Shown in pieces: positions 1 through 11,850 of a DNA stretch of 64,000 nt. Position numbers and translations under genes: made by a program. The notes under the pieces are model-generated. The model did no database searches. It had not been told where the DNA came from and saw only the letters and a program-made list of their open reading frames with translations. Within the stretch, counting starts at the first letter, position 1; each line of letters opens with the position of its first letter. The DNA comes from Strigamia acuminata (taxonomy: Eukaryota > Arthropoda > Chilopoda > Geophilomorpha > Linotaeniidae): contig OX442320.1 in NCBI GenBank assembly GCA_949358305.1, positions 11,052,259 to 11,116,258 on the forward strand. The letters run 5' to 3'.

Positions 1-911
1 CGAACTCCGTGGATACGAAACGACGAAAGCAATTCCGTGGAGGCGAGTACCGACGAAACCAGTTCCCTGGAAACAAACGAATACCCAAGAAAACAATTCC
101 GTGACAATGAATTACGCGAAAACTAGTAAAAAATTAAAGTCAACCCATTTTGTTCGGTTTTTCATTCAAAAACATCGATTTCAATGTTTGAAAATATTTG
201 TTCACTGTCCATCTGTTTATTGAAACACCAAAAAAGATAAACACAAACTTTGAAATGTGAAATTTTGCACAATATGTATTATCGCCTACCTGAAATCTTT
301 CATTGCTTGCATATAGATACCGGTACACCAATAAAAGTTAGAAAACCATCTCAACTTAGTAAGGAAAAACTACATCGTCCAATAGTAGGTTGGGTTGTAA
401 AATGACGATTTATTCAATTTCTCTTCTGCTGAGCCAGCCTGAAAGAGAAATTGTCAAAGATTTAAAAAAAAAACAATAGAAAATTAAATATAAACCTAAA
501 CATACTATCAAAACGTAATGTCTAGACCCCGGATAAATGCATAAATGCATACATTATATTTATATTGCACATATAGCCGAAATTGGCTTAAATTGCACAT
601 TTTCTGAAAATGGAGAAATAAATGCATATATTGCCATTTTTTAAGGTACGAACAATTGTTGGGTTTAACAACTCCAAAAAAGTTTTCTTTGTGACTACTG
701 ACTACAAAGTGTGATGCTTTTCCAGTCTCACATTATCAAGTCAAACACAGCTTGTAACCACTACACACTTCTGGCAAACTTATCCACTAGTCTTCACAAC
801 ACAGCATCAAAGGAGTTTAATATTTCATCAATAGAGCTCATTTACCAAGAAAACACCAGCTTAAGTGTATGAATTCATGCACACTTCCTAAACAACCACT
901 AAGAGGCAGAC
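1..911. other. Flank upstream of the astacin pair; no gene seen
   Basis: No convincing coding exon is visible. The first 120 bases hold an irregular repeat of a unit resembling CAATTCCGTGGA with CGAAA spacers, too degenerate to call. Bases 540-640 are AT-rich with several ATGCAT runs. The last 190 bases match the flank upstream of the second astacin gene. Confidence 0.5.
719..911 (+). promoter_or_regulatory. Shared upstream block of astacin gene 1
   Basis: This stretch aligns with about 3543-3748, upstream of the second astacin gene. Shared words include TTTTCCAG, CAAGTCAAA, CAGCTTG, TTCTGGCAAACT and AGGCAGACATG at the start codon. Conservation between tandem copies suggests a common promoter and 5' UTR; no TATA box is clear. 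Confidence 0.5.
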
Positions 912-2848
912 ATGAAATTCTTTCTCTTTTTAGCAGCGCTAGTTAGTGCAAATGCTCACTTTCTGCCTTCAACACTTGAATATTCTGTACAGTCTTCCTA
1001 CAAAGACAAACAAAAATTCAACTTCAACAATTTTCTTGTATTTTTTAACAGTCTGCCTTGGCCGAAACTGAAAATTCAGGATTCGATGCAGAAGGCCACA
1101 AATTGTACCAAGGAGACATGATTTTGGACCAAGAGCAATTGGAGGAGCTGGAGAGTCCTGTGGACACCAGGAAAGGACGACACGACCAAAGGTACCGGTG
1201 GCCAAATGCAAGAGTGCAGTACAGACTGGATGCTAGCTGTAATCAATTATTTTTTTTAATGAGATTAATTAATTAATTATTTAATTTCTTGCATGAACGT
1301 GAAAGCCTTAGGAGACCGTGAAGCAATCCTTCGGGCAATCCGACACTGGCAAGATAACTCGTGCATTGTATTCGAACAAGTACCGGCCACTTACAATGAA
1401 CCACATCTCATATTCAAGCGATTGAACGGGTAATTAAAGTGACTAGTCCACACATTATCAATGTTCAACTCGCTCGTCTATTTCAAGCTGTTATTCTCAC
1501 GTTGGTCGAGCGTATTTCCGAAAACAAGGCCAAGATATCTCCATCGGACCCAAATGTGTGGCGGTAAACACCAACAATCATCATTTCACAATATTAAGGG
1601 GTTTCATTAAATGAGCGATTAGTTGATTACTTTGATTACTTTGATTAGTCGATTACTTGATTATTATTATTATTTGCTTGCAGATGGGTACAATTGCACA
1701 TGAAATTAGCCACGCTTTAGGTTTCCACCATGAACAAGCCCGTGCGGACCGTGATGACTACGTAGTGGTCTTAAACGACAACATTAAGCCGATGTATACG
1801 GGCAACTTCATGAAGCAGAACGTCAGTGATTTCGGTGTCGAGTACGACTTGGGCTCTGTCATGCACTACGGACCAGCAGTAAATCCATTTCATTCCATTT
1901 CCCAAAACTTACTTTGCTAAGAAACATTTTTGCAGTCGTTCAGCAGCAACGGTGGATACACCATGGTCGCTAAAGATCCGTTGAAGCATTTCCTCATTGG
2001 CCAACGCCAAGGTTCGAGCTTTGCCGACATAAAATTAGGCAATCTCATGTACAAATGTGGAGGTAACATGATTGCATCAACTTCTGGAGTTGGAATAATA
2101 ATAACACATCTGTACTCCGACAGAAAAGTGTGGAGCCCAAGTCACATGCAGCAATAGAGGTTTCGTCGACAGAAACTGCCGTTGTGTGTGTCCTCCAGGA
2201 TTCTCTGGCTCAACTTGTCAATTTGGACAAGCAATCTCAGATGAAGGTGCGTTTGTCTAAAACCTTGACAACCATAAGGACACGTGAACCTTAAACACCC
2301 TGAATAAAGCCATCGTGTCCTACGTATTTCTTATTAATTCTTATCGTGTGTGTTGCGTCCAGCGACTAGTGGCCCTCTCCTGACCACGTCTTGTCCATCC
2401 AAACATTCTGCCATCTACCCATCCACTCTCTCCTTGTCCCCCTTCCAGAATCCAGATGCAGACTGAAAACATCTCTCTCGCTCTTTCTTTTCTAGGACTA
2501 ACCTGTGGAGGTGCGATAAACCGACCGTCAACCATTCAATCGCCGAACTATCCGGGAAACTATCCGGCTAGCTCAAAATGTGTTTGGGTGGTCACTGTAA
2601 ATAAGCTACAATAATATCTGATATAATCCTTATTGAATTGATCATTTTATGTTGAAGGCTCCAGTAGGCCGCAGAGTTCGCGCTCAATTTAACAATTTTG
2701 AAATGATGAAAAGATCGAAAGAAAGATGTCTTACGGATACTTTCGAAGTTCGCTCTGTTAATTTACACAATGGAATCTGGTGAGATAAAACTGTTTAACC
2801 AGGTTTTGCTACATCTAATGGTAATTGACGTTTATGCATTTTAGGTAA
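912..2848 (+). CDS. Astacin metalloprotease with EGF and CUB domains, copy 1, truncated by an in-frame stop
   Basis: Secreted zinc endopeptidase of the M12A (astacin) family. Exons read as 912-986, 1052-1238, 1315-1429, 1488-1563, 1684-1878, 1936-2062, 2124-2246, 2496-2596, 2658-2779 and 2845-2848. A signal peptide (MKFFLFLAALVSANA) is followed by a propeptide containing KLYQGDMIL, which resembles the astacin FxGD aspartate switch, then RWPNARVQYRLD at the catalytic start. The zinc site is HEISHALGFHHEQARADR and the Met-turn is SVMHY. A cysteine-rich EGF-like exon and a CUB domain (from LTCGGAI) follow. The last exon opens with G-TAA at 2845-2848 where the second copy has A-TAC, so the final 42 residues of the CUB domain are lost. 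Without that stop the frame would run to 2974. Expected product 374 residues. It may be a recent pseudogene or a variant lacking an intact CUB. Confidence 0.88.
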
Positions 2849-3748
2849 TGTGGAAGTGAGTTGAAAGGAGAAACATTGACCTCTGAATCAAACACAATGG
2901 TTTTTGTATTCTCATCAATGTTTGACAATTTCGCTGGATTTGAAATTGACATTGATTTTGTAGAAGATAATTGAGTCTTATTAAACACCATTTTTGTCTT
3001 GTTATTTTTGTCTTCCTTCACATAATGATCTCCAGTTGAATAAAATGGCGCCTGTATGAGACAAAAGAGTGCAGAATAAACTTACTAAAAAATGGGGATT
3101 TGGTCTCTCGTGGTACAAAGTACTAATCTCAGATATCAAATTATACAAGCAACACCATTTATTTGCACTAGCTGCATTCAAAAAGTCGTGTTTTAAGTGT
3201 TTTTGGTGCGTGTGTTTTAGTTTTTGTATCTTTTAACATCACACCGGCCGCATTCGATCGCACAAACGTAAATCGTTGCAACCGATCTAACGAAAATCCA
3301 AGATGGCTGCCAGCAAAACCCGATTTGAGCGAGAAAACTCGTTGAACTGAGATTTAAACACATTTACACTCGTTTTGACGACTTTTCGAATGCACCTACT
3401 GTCTTTCCTTAAATAATAAATCCTTGAGTTACACTTGGTTTTCACCTCTCGTTTAGCAAACGCCGGAAATTTTGACAAAACAAAGACTAGAAATATAAAA
3501 ATAAATTAAACAAAAAACACTCCGCAAATAATTAAAATAAACTTTTCCAGTTTGACATTACCAAGTCAAATACAGCTTGACACTGGACATTTCTGGCAAA
3601 CTCAACACTTCTCTTCTCAATGAATAGCATCAAAGAATTTTAATTTCCATCAATACAACTAATCCAACGAGCAAACACCAGTTTGAGTGTATAAATTCTT
3701 TCATGTATTCACCATCTAAACCTTCTGGACAACCACCAAAAGGCAGAC
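2849..3748. other. Spacer between the two astacin genes
   Basis: Bases 2849-2974 are the untranslated remains of the last CUB exon of copy 1. The rest shows no gene. From about 3543 it repeats the upstream block of copy 1 (CAAGTCAAA, CAGCTTG, TTCTGGCAAACT), so it is probably the promoter of copy 2. Confidence 0.55.
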
Positions 3749-6535
3749 ATGAAATTCTTTCTCATTTTAGCAGCTCTAGTTTGTGCAAATGCCGAGTTTA
3801 CTCCATTTGAATTTTATGTAAACTCCTCTAATAAAGAAAAAACATTAATTCTAACCTTTCTGTTGCATTTTTCACAGTCCGCTGCGGTCGAAGCCGAAAA
3901 TTCAGGATTCGATGAGGAAGGGCACAAATTGTACCAAGGAGACATGATTTTGGACGAAGAGCAATTGGAGGAGCTGGAAAGTCCTGTAAACACCAGAAAA
4001 GGAAAACACGACGAAAAATACCGGTGGCCAAATGCAAGAGTGCAGTACAGACTGGATGCCAGCTGTAATATTACTTAATCACTCTAAAAGTGAGATGAAT
4101 TAACAATTTAATTTCTTGCATCAAAATATGAAGCCGCAGGAGACCGTGCTGCAATTCTCAAAGGGATCAAACACTGGCAAGACAACACGTGCATTCAATT
4201 CGAAGAAGTGCCTGCCACCTACAATGAACCACATCTCATTTTCAAGAAGCTGGAAGGGTAAGTCGTCATGTCTGCGTGTGAATAAACAATATTCATCCAG
4301 CTTATCTATTTGAAGCTGTTATTCGCAAGTTGGTCGACTGTATTACCAAAAACAAGGCCAAATTATATCTATAGGACCCAAATGTTTAACGGTAAAAATC
4401 TTCTCTAATGCTGGGCGCGCACATACCGCGATTTCGCGTCGCGTCCCGATTTCGCAAGCGCAATCGCCCTGTGAATCGCGCGCAATGCTACACACAAGTA
4501 GCTATTTCAGCTCTGCGAATTCAATCTTATGATGTCATTCCTCATCCGAAAAATGGCTCCTACACAGCAACCGAAAATGTTGATGAAATACAGCTCACGA
4601 GATTGGCTGCGACATGAATCGCGGGCGAAATAGAACTTGTCCTAAGTACTATTTTCAGAAGTAGATTTCCAACCGACGTGAAGGAAATGACATCATCTAC
4701 GCATGCGCAATGGCAACGCAATCGCGACGAGACGCGAAATCGCGGTGTGTGTGCGCCCAGCATTAGTTCAGTCTAATTCTATACTCTAAACCAGGGGTCG
4801 GCAAGTAATTTTAGGTGGGGTCCGGATACTTTTGAAAATTTTTATCGAGGTCCAGAAAAAAAAAACTTAAAAACCTAAGAAAACGGAAAAAACACTTCTT
4901 TCCACCAATCGGCTTTTAGTTATTTTTCTCGCCTAGCTTTGACGCCATTTTGTTTGCAGATCGGCACAATTGCACATGAAATTGGCCATGCTATTGGTTT
5001 CCACCATGAACAAGCTCGTCCGGACCGTGACGACTACGTAGTGGTGTTGAACAACAACATTAAACAAAACATGATCCACAACTTCAAAAAGGAGAATGTT
5101 GTCACGGATTTCGATGTCGAGTACGACATGGGCTCCGTCATGCACTACGGAGTGGACGTAAATCCCTTTCAAGCAGCCCATAAACTATTTTTTAAACAAA
5201 CATTTCATTAGACTTTTACCAGCAATGGCAGAAACACCTTGGTCACTAGGGATCCATTTAAACACTTCCTTATTGGTCAGCGTGAAGCTTTGAGTTTTGC
5301 CGACATCAAATTGGGCAATCTCATGTACAAATGTGGAGGTAAACTCATGAGATCAAATTCTCAAGTTAGCAAAATAAAATTTTTTTTTTACTCCGATAGA
5401 TAAATGTGGAGCCCAAGTCAGATGCAGCAATGGCGGTTTCGTCGACAAAAACTGTCGTTGCGTTTGTCCTCCAGGATTCTCCGGCTCAACTTGTCAACAA
5501 GGACGTGCGACTCCAGAAGCAGGTGCGTAACAAACCGCAACCGACATCTGATTGGTTTATCACCGATGAAAATTCCTGGCGCCAGGGATTTTCATCGGGC
5601 AAAACGTTCTCTTGCTACTGGCGCCACCCATTGCGGATGTTGCGAACAAATCTCAATAACATTTTACTCAAATTTTAATTCCCCGCCATGGTATGATTGA
5701 TTTTCTGATTTTCTATCGGTAAATTCTCGTATTAAAGACACCTTGTGCTCTATACTCTAAACCGATACAACGTTGACCTATTTCCAATTGGTTGAGCCGG
5801 AATTAGATCAGTCCTCACCGTCTTGTCATTGTGGTATATTGTGACTGGTATGGTTTTCGCTAGTGCAATTAGGGGACTGAAGACACTAGTTTGGGACGCA
5901 TACTCATGTAAATAACGGAAACTCCCTTAATATTGGTTGGTTGGCCTTTATTAGTGTTGTCTAGGGGTATGGGGAATCCCGTTACCCATTGCGGAGTGCC
6001 ACGAAGGTGGCCAAGTGGTCACAATATTATTACTAAAATGATCTCTCTCTATTTTCTAGAACTGAGCTGTGGTGGCGCAATAAACCGTCCATCGACCATT
6101 AAATCTCCGAACTATCCCCAGAGCTACCCCAAGGATTCCAAATGTGTTTGGGTCGTCACTGTAATTTCTCTACGATTTGTCCGATGTAATCCTTGTTGAA
6201 TTGTTAATTTTGCACTGTAGGCTCCAGCAGGCCGTAGAGTCCGTGCTCAATTTAAAAACTTTGAAATGATGCAAAAATGGGAAGAAGGCAATAGGTGTAT
6301 CTGGGATGTTTTGGAAGTCCGCGATACTAATTTACACGACGGAGTCAGGTGAGCTAAAATTGTTTCAACAAGTTTTTCTCTACATCTAATGGTAACTGAT
6401 ATTTGTGGTTGCAGATACTGTGGATATGAGTTGAGAGGAGAAACAATGACTTCTGAATCAAACACAATGGTCTTTGTCTTCTCTTCAAAATCAAACTACT
6501 TTTCTGGATTTGAAATTGACATTGATTTTGTATAA
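3749..6535 (+). CDS. Astacin metalloprotease with EGF and CUB domains, copy 2, intact
   Basis: Tandem paralogue of the preceding gene with the same intron positions. Exons: 3749-3817, 3878-4064, 4143-4257, 4316-4391, 4960-5157, 5212-5338, 5400-5522, 6060-6160, 6221-6348, 6415-6535, giving 414 residues in one frame. It has a signal peptide (MKFFLILAALVCANA), an aspartate-switch propeptide, the zinc motif HEIGHAIGFHHEQARPDR, the Met-turn SVMHYG, an EGF-like exon with six cysteines, and a CUB domain from about residue 298 ending SGFEIDIDFV. Astacins of this layout (hatching enzyme, nematode NAS types) cleave extracellular matrix or egg coats; the substrate here is unknown. Exon 3 uses the acceptor GGAG before ACC, which restores the family's D-x-S-Y. 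Intron 4 carries a Harbinger-like MITE and a hAT fragment. Confidence 0.92.
4406..4765. mobile_element. Harbinger-like MITE (TGCTGGGCGC family), member 1
   Basis: Terminal inverted repeats of about 40 bp start TGCTGGGCGCGCACATA and end TGTGTGCGCCCAGCA, flanked by TAA and TTA. The interior has TCGCG-rich words. It sits in intron 4 of astacin copy 2. Other members lie near 27861, 56399 and 60002. The 3-bp TAA target is typical of PIF/Harbinger; no transposase is present. Confidence 0.8.
4794..4880. mobile_element. hAT-like fragment (CAGGGGTCGGCAA end)
   Basis: One end CAGGGGTCGGCAAGTAATTTT is visible and the rest fades into A-rich DNA. The same end appears near 50997 and, in a complete element with target duplication, at 32842-32926. 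Confidence 0.65.
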
Positions 6536-9500
6536 GATAATTTAGTCTAATTAAACAATTTGTTCCTTCCCATTATTTTTTTCTTCCCTGATGATTTCAA
6601 GTCTTTGTTTCTACTGGTCTAACTGGCTGGAAATGCCCATATAAGCTGTATGGTCCAAACACAGCACCAACTCCAATCAGTCTTTGTCCACTTCTCCTGG
6701 GTACTGTTCTATCTCTAGACCATACAGCTTACACTGTAGGCATTTCTTTGCTGTAATAAAACCAACACCTGGATATTTCTTGCTGTTTTTATTGACAGTG
6801 AAATACAATTGCAAAGTGAGTTAAGAAGAATTTAGATTTTTTTTTGTCTCTTTTCTTGCTAGAATAATAATAATAATAATATTAATGATAATAATTTGAA
6901 TTTGAATATTATCTGAATCATTTGCAATGTGAATAGAACTTGAAATTTGTCAAAAAAGTTGAATTAATCCAATAAGTAACTAAGTAGTATTATTTTCCTG
7001 CATCTCTCTATACTGAACTCTATTAAAGTAAATCTAGAACCAAATTTTCCATTTTCTTCTTCATTTCTTCAAGTTAAATGTAGTATAGGATTAATGGTAA
7101 TTATTTGCAGCAACAAGAAATGTTAGTTAGTCCTACCATTGGAAACAAAATCTACTTATGTGTAGTATATAGAATATTGTCAAATGAGATTTAAGAGTAC
7201 AGTTAAGCTTCAGCACTGCTCACAGTTTTGAAAAGAATAAAAGGCACCAAACTTGCTAATGTCCATTAATGTTTATCACTTTGAAAATAAATATCAAAAG
7301 CTTCTGTGGTTGGCAAAGATTTGACATGTTGATTCTGCAAAAAGTTTATGGCTGATATTTTCATGCAACCACCAAAAGCAGTAAAATTCAATAGATGAGC
7401 GTTCAATACCCTAAAACCCCTTCCGGAAGCCAAAATTGTGATTTCGCGTATTTACAATGGCAGCTGCAAAACACCTCTTTGTATATGTACAATATATTCT
7501 ACATCATGTACAACTACAATGATGGATGCAACTTTATTCCCTCCACTAATCCCAACTACCATTTTTTTTTATGTATATATATAAAACTTCAATTGTTTAC
7601 TTACAACTTAGAACCTGACTATAGAAAAAGTGATCTCAATCCTTCAAGAAATTTGCATCCAGCACTAAAGACACAGGAAAAATACATTTGGACAGGTCCA
7701 ACTCTAGAGTTTGTGAAAATTTGTTTCCATCTCATTCAGCAATCTCATTTATGGTCAGATATGCCCATTGTATGTACACATTTATCAATTGCCATAGACA
7801 ATTCCCTTTTCCCCACTCTTTGTTGAGCATTTGAAACCCGCGGTCAGGGAAAGCACACAAAGCGCGGATACATGTGTGGACCTATACCTAGCGGCTTTTA
7901 CGACAAACGCTTCTATCCGAGAGAGCCGTCGGCAGGATTAAACCCGCTCCGATATAAGCAACTAGAGATTTTGGCACCTGAGGCAAAATTCCCTGGGCTT
8001 GTGCTTCGGGCAACTAGAGGTTTTGGCACCCGAGGCAAAATTTTAAAAAGGCGCTCTGGGCTCGTGCTTCGGGCATCTTCGCTAAACCCTGTTGCCTTGC
8101 CGGCTTCATCTCTTGGATATTGCAGCGACAAAGTCGCTTCGACAACTTGGATCACTTATAGCGTAAGCGTGTTTTGTTATCGCTGAAGCAAGTATTTTGT
8201 CTTTGGATGGACTATTTTACAACACAAACATGTTACAAGGTCTCACAAAAGTCTAGAGTTAGTCAAAGAGAGAGTTGAAGTCAAGTCAGACGGATTTGAT
8301 GAGTGAGCTAGGTGTATCCTCGAAAAAGACGAGACAAGAGGAGTTAAAGTGTATCGGACTGAGGGCCGGAGTCAACACTTCCAGAGGTAATAGACAGGAG
8401 ACTACGCGAACTTTTAACAACTACCGTATTCAGATCAACTTCTAGCTACAATTTGTTAATGGAGGCAGAAATCTTTTTCTCTCTCTTTCTTAACAGCCAA
8501 CAATTGGTGGAAAAGTCACATGGAAATCTCTTAGAAACCTAACATAAAACAGCAAAAACAAACTTTGGTTCACTCAGGACACTCTTTTTACACTCTGGGC
8601 ATTTCCCAACAACATCCTAACTTTGCGACCGAGATCTCTTCGCGCTCGACAAGAACTCGACATCTGCTGCCAGGGGAAAATTGCTCGGAATTCTAGACCT
8701 AACCCGGCGTAACTAGGACTAACCAGGGCCAGATTTACCGTTAGGCTAAAGACGCTACGGCGGTTTAGTTTAGTTTAGTTTAGTTCATTTCAAGCACTCC
8801 CGGGGAGTAGATACAATATGGTACTTGTTAATTATTACATTGGGTGAACAACAGGAAATTTTTTAGGCGGCGTTCAGACGAATAGTTGAAGGACGTTTTG
8901 TTGACGATAAATTTTTAGAAGTTTGGGGAAAATTTTCAGCATGTCTTTAAGTAAACGGATGAAGTTAGGTCTAGGGGCACTAGCCCCCCTTGTTCGGTAA
9001 AAAACCGTCAACAAAACGTTTGCACAGGAATGCAAGTAGAAATTATCAGCGCAAGGTGCAAAAAGGTTGAGATACCTACCCTGCCGAAACTAGTCCTAAT
9101 GTTTCGCAAACTGTTCTAATCCTTCCTAGAGGTGTCGCGGGTTTACGCGGGTTTTCGCAAGAGAACTGTTTAAGCCCACCAATTTCCCTACCAAGAGGAA
9201 TTTGGAACCAAAGCATTTTCCCCTGCCGTAGGACACTTCCTTCGAATAACTTCAACGATGCGCTGAAGGTGAAAAACGCTGAGACCCAGAGACACGTTTC
9301 GACTATCGGGAGCGCTTTTATACATCGGCTTCCACACTCGACACGGAAACACAAAGTTAGGAACATCCATTAAGCTTAAGACAATTAAGTTTCGATTTAC
9401 ACAAAGAATACTTTGGACCAATTCAAAGTGCTAGACAAAAACTGAGTCTCCTAAGTGTACACAAAAATTTGTCACTCATTTTCTCTCCTACTCTACTGAT

Positions 9501-9686
9501 CCTCATTTCTTAAACTTATTACACTGTACAAAAGAAAAGAATTTGAACCGCCGAAGCAGCTGCCATCATCACTCAAACATTCGCTATACGCTTCCGTTTC
9601 TTTGTTTTGTTGTCGTTTTAACGCGTCTTTCCTCCCAGCCAATGTTCACCCTGGCCATCAAACCGGATGTGTGGCCAACGCATCTT
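6536..9686. other. 3.1-kb intergenic region without a recognised gene
   Basis: The DNA is mostly AT-rich and unstructured. It holds a short palindrome (6628-6747), an AAT microsatellite near 6863-6890, a direct repeat of about 50 bases with TTTTGGCACC around 7975 and 8020, a TTTAG run near 8765, and an inverted pair (ACGTTTTGTTGACG near 8893 and CGTCAACAAAACGT near 9007). The 143-codon open frame at 7395-7826 has no signal, domain or codon bias that I can see. Confidence 0.5.
6628..6747. repeat. Short imperfect palindrome
   Basis: Inverted arms run from GGAAATGCCCATATAAGC to a copy ending TGTAGGCATTTC, with TGTATGGTC and GACCATACA between them. It resembles a MITE but no target duplication is clear. 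Confidence 0.55.
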
Positions 9687-11850
9687 CTACCGGTGGTAGA
9701 AGAGCGTTGTTGAAACCAATCCGAGACCAACTACCAGTAGCCACGATGCAGAAAATCCCAGCTTCGAACTGGGGCCACCATTACATTGATCTTCTTCACA
9801 AAAACACATGTGGCCCTGGCCGTTGCTTTCCAGCATGCACACGTGGTCAACCATGAAAAGGTTGATCTTGAGTTTCTTTGTGCAAGTCCTCGTGACCGTC
9901 TTAGTTCCTGAAAGAAGTTTCGACAACTTCAGTTGAGACAGGACAACTTTTAGGATCCCACTTTGGAGGATGTGCTGTAAAATACATCTGATTGGCTGCT
10001 CCTTTTTATTGGCTGCTCCAATTTGTATTATCCAGCACCCTGGTTGGACTCAGCATTTTAGGGCATGTCCTCCAAAGTGAAGTACCGTACTGCCTTGAAT
10101 AAGGGCCGGGCGTAATTAAGCGCCGGCCAACCGCCAGCCGAAAAACCAATAAGCGCCGGCCCCGAATAAACGCCGGGTTAACCAGAAAATATGTTGGATA
10201 GAGGCCTGGCTTGAATAATCGCCTGGTTTTGAATAAGCGCCTGGCGGGCAAGCGCCTTATTCAAGGCCAGTGCTGGACTGGCAAGGCGGGCTACCGGGAG
10301 TTTCCCGGTGGCCCGTGGCCGCTGTGGCCTGTTGCGGCCTGCTGTAGCCTGTCCCGACTCCATTAATTGTGGCCCGGACACCCAGATTTCCCGGTAATAA
10401 ATTTGTTCCCAGTCCAGCCCTGTTCAAGGCAGTACGGTAATAGGGTATTACAATGCTAAAACTTTCTACTACCCCGCTATAATTGCAGCCGGTTCTTTAT
10501 AATGACGTCCTTAACTCTCGAAAAGCTTCGTTAACACTTGCGGATGTGCCGCACATACGCATAAAAATGACGTCTGTGACGTTTTAGGTGTGTCAACAAT
10601 ATTTTGTTGATATTACACCTGTACCTTGCTCAGTCATGGATTCCCGAATCATTTATTTGATTAATTGTCTTTTCAAACATCAGATAATGTTTATTTTCAT
10701 TTAACCGCATCGTGCGGATTGTTAATTCTTTTTCTAATGCATTAAGCATTAAGCATGTAGCAGGCTTTACTGCCTATCCTTTTGTGTTGATAATAATCGC
10801 CACTAGAGTGCTGCAAATGCGGATTCGCGGCGGATTTTTTAACTAGGATTCATTTCTATTTTTCCGCGCGATTTTTTTCCGCAGCCAATCACAAGGCATC
10901 CGATGACGTCATTTCTCAAACATGGTTATTTTTTGCCCCTTAAAGCTCCAGCATAACTTTAAAGTTGGCTTTGCTGTGTTAACAGCTTTTGGCTTTTACC
11001 AGTGGTGTTTAAAACAACCACCAGATGGTTCAAACTTGACTTTATTATTTTAAATTTTCACTCAAATTCTGTTTCTGACACAAGAATTGGCATTTATTCC
11101 CCATCTACCAATCAGAAAGTAGCATTTTCAAATGATTTTCTAATTCTAGTCTAGTTTTGTACCTACAACTCAACTGGAAAATATTTATTCCTCATTTACC
11201 AATCAGATATTACCATATTTCTTAAATATTTTTCTAATTCTCATACTTTTGTATCCACAATTTAACTGAGGAACATTTAATTCCGTATTTACCCACCAAA
11301 AAATAAAATTCTAGTCCAGTTTTGTATTCATAACTCAACTGGAAAAATGAAATTTTGACATTTTTGTCCGAATTTCCCAATTTTTCCTAAAATTTCCCAA
11401 CAAAAACAGAACGAAACGAGTCAAAATCCATCTACTCACGTAATTTATCGTTCTGTACAATTTTAACGCAGCAACCCATGCATTCTTCCACAGGTGGCAA
11501 TAGCCTTGGATCTTGAGTGTAATTAAATGGATCCTGGCAATACAAGTGAGTATCCGTAGAACATTCAAAGCAAGAAATGGCACCGCCAGAACCTAAAAAA
11601 CAATTAAAAACACATCATTAAATTGCATTTAAGTGTTTATCGTCTAATTCCCAATTTACTCCGTGTGCATTCTTCCTCAGCGAAGACTGTTGGCCTTGCA
11701 AGCAAAACTAAAACAACAAATTCGTTAATTTTCAAATAAATTTCGATCAAAATTCAACTCACCAGCGAAAATCAAGTGCAAGTAAGGCACACAAATATCC
11801 ATGAGGACGGAAACCAAACGAATTAGTCGTGAAGCTGTGCTAGCCAACAT
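9687..11850 (-). CDS. Ly6/quiver-type GPI-anchored protein
   Basis: Minus-strand exons 11763-11850, 11660-11707, 11440-11592 and 9687-9907 join in frame to 169 residues. An N-terminal hydrophobic stretch (to about residue 39) precedes a cysteine-rich domain with [25 protein letters not shown] and [10 protein letters not shown]. The C-terminus is hydrophobic ([14 protein letters not shown]) and ends FYHR, as expected for GPI attachment. The cysteine spacing, CVK core and CxCxxDxCN ending match the quiver/sleepless branch of the Ly6/uPAR superfamily, whose members modulate ion channels, receptors or septate junctions. The target here is unknown. The splice acceptor lies directly before the ATG, so a non-coding first exon is expected upstream, possibly the one with donor GTAAGT at 12485. 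Intron 3 holds two nested transposons. Confidence 0.87.
10083..10439. mobile_element. Palindromic element with TACCGTACTGCC ends, interrupted
   Basis: Ends TACCGTACTGCCTTGAATAA and TTATTCAAGGCAGTACGGTA form inverted repeats; the interior is rich in GCCGG and GCGCC words. A hAT-like element has inserted in the right arm. A relative with the same ends lies at 61210-61657. Confidence 0.78.
10268..10422. mobile_element. hAT-like MITE (CAGTGCTGGACTGG family) with 8-bp duplication
   Basis: Ends CAGTGCTGGACTGG and CCAGTCCAGCCCTG are inverted. It is flanked by perfect TTCAAGGC copies at 10260-10267 and 10423-10430, the 8-bp target duplication of hAT elements. It interrupts the right arm of the element at 10083-10439. 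Confidence 0.9.

Noticed and set aside
5999-6024. A-box-like GGTGGCCAAGTGGT in intron 7 of astacin copy 2, also near 51890, suggesting a tRNA-derived SINE
   Set aside because: No B box or cloverleaf follows and no A-rich tail is seen, so the similarity is too weak to call.
7395-7826. 143-codon open frame in the intergenic region
   Set aside because: No domain, signal peptide or conserved pattern; AT-rich codon use like surrounding non-coding DNA.
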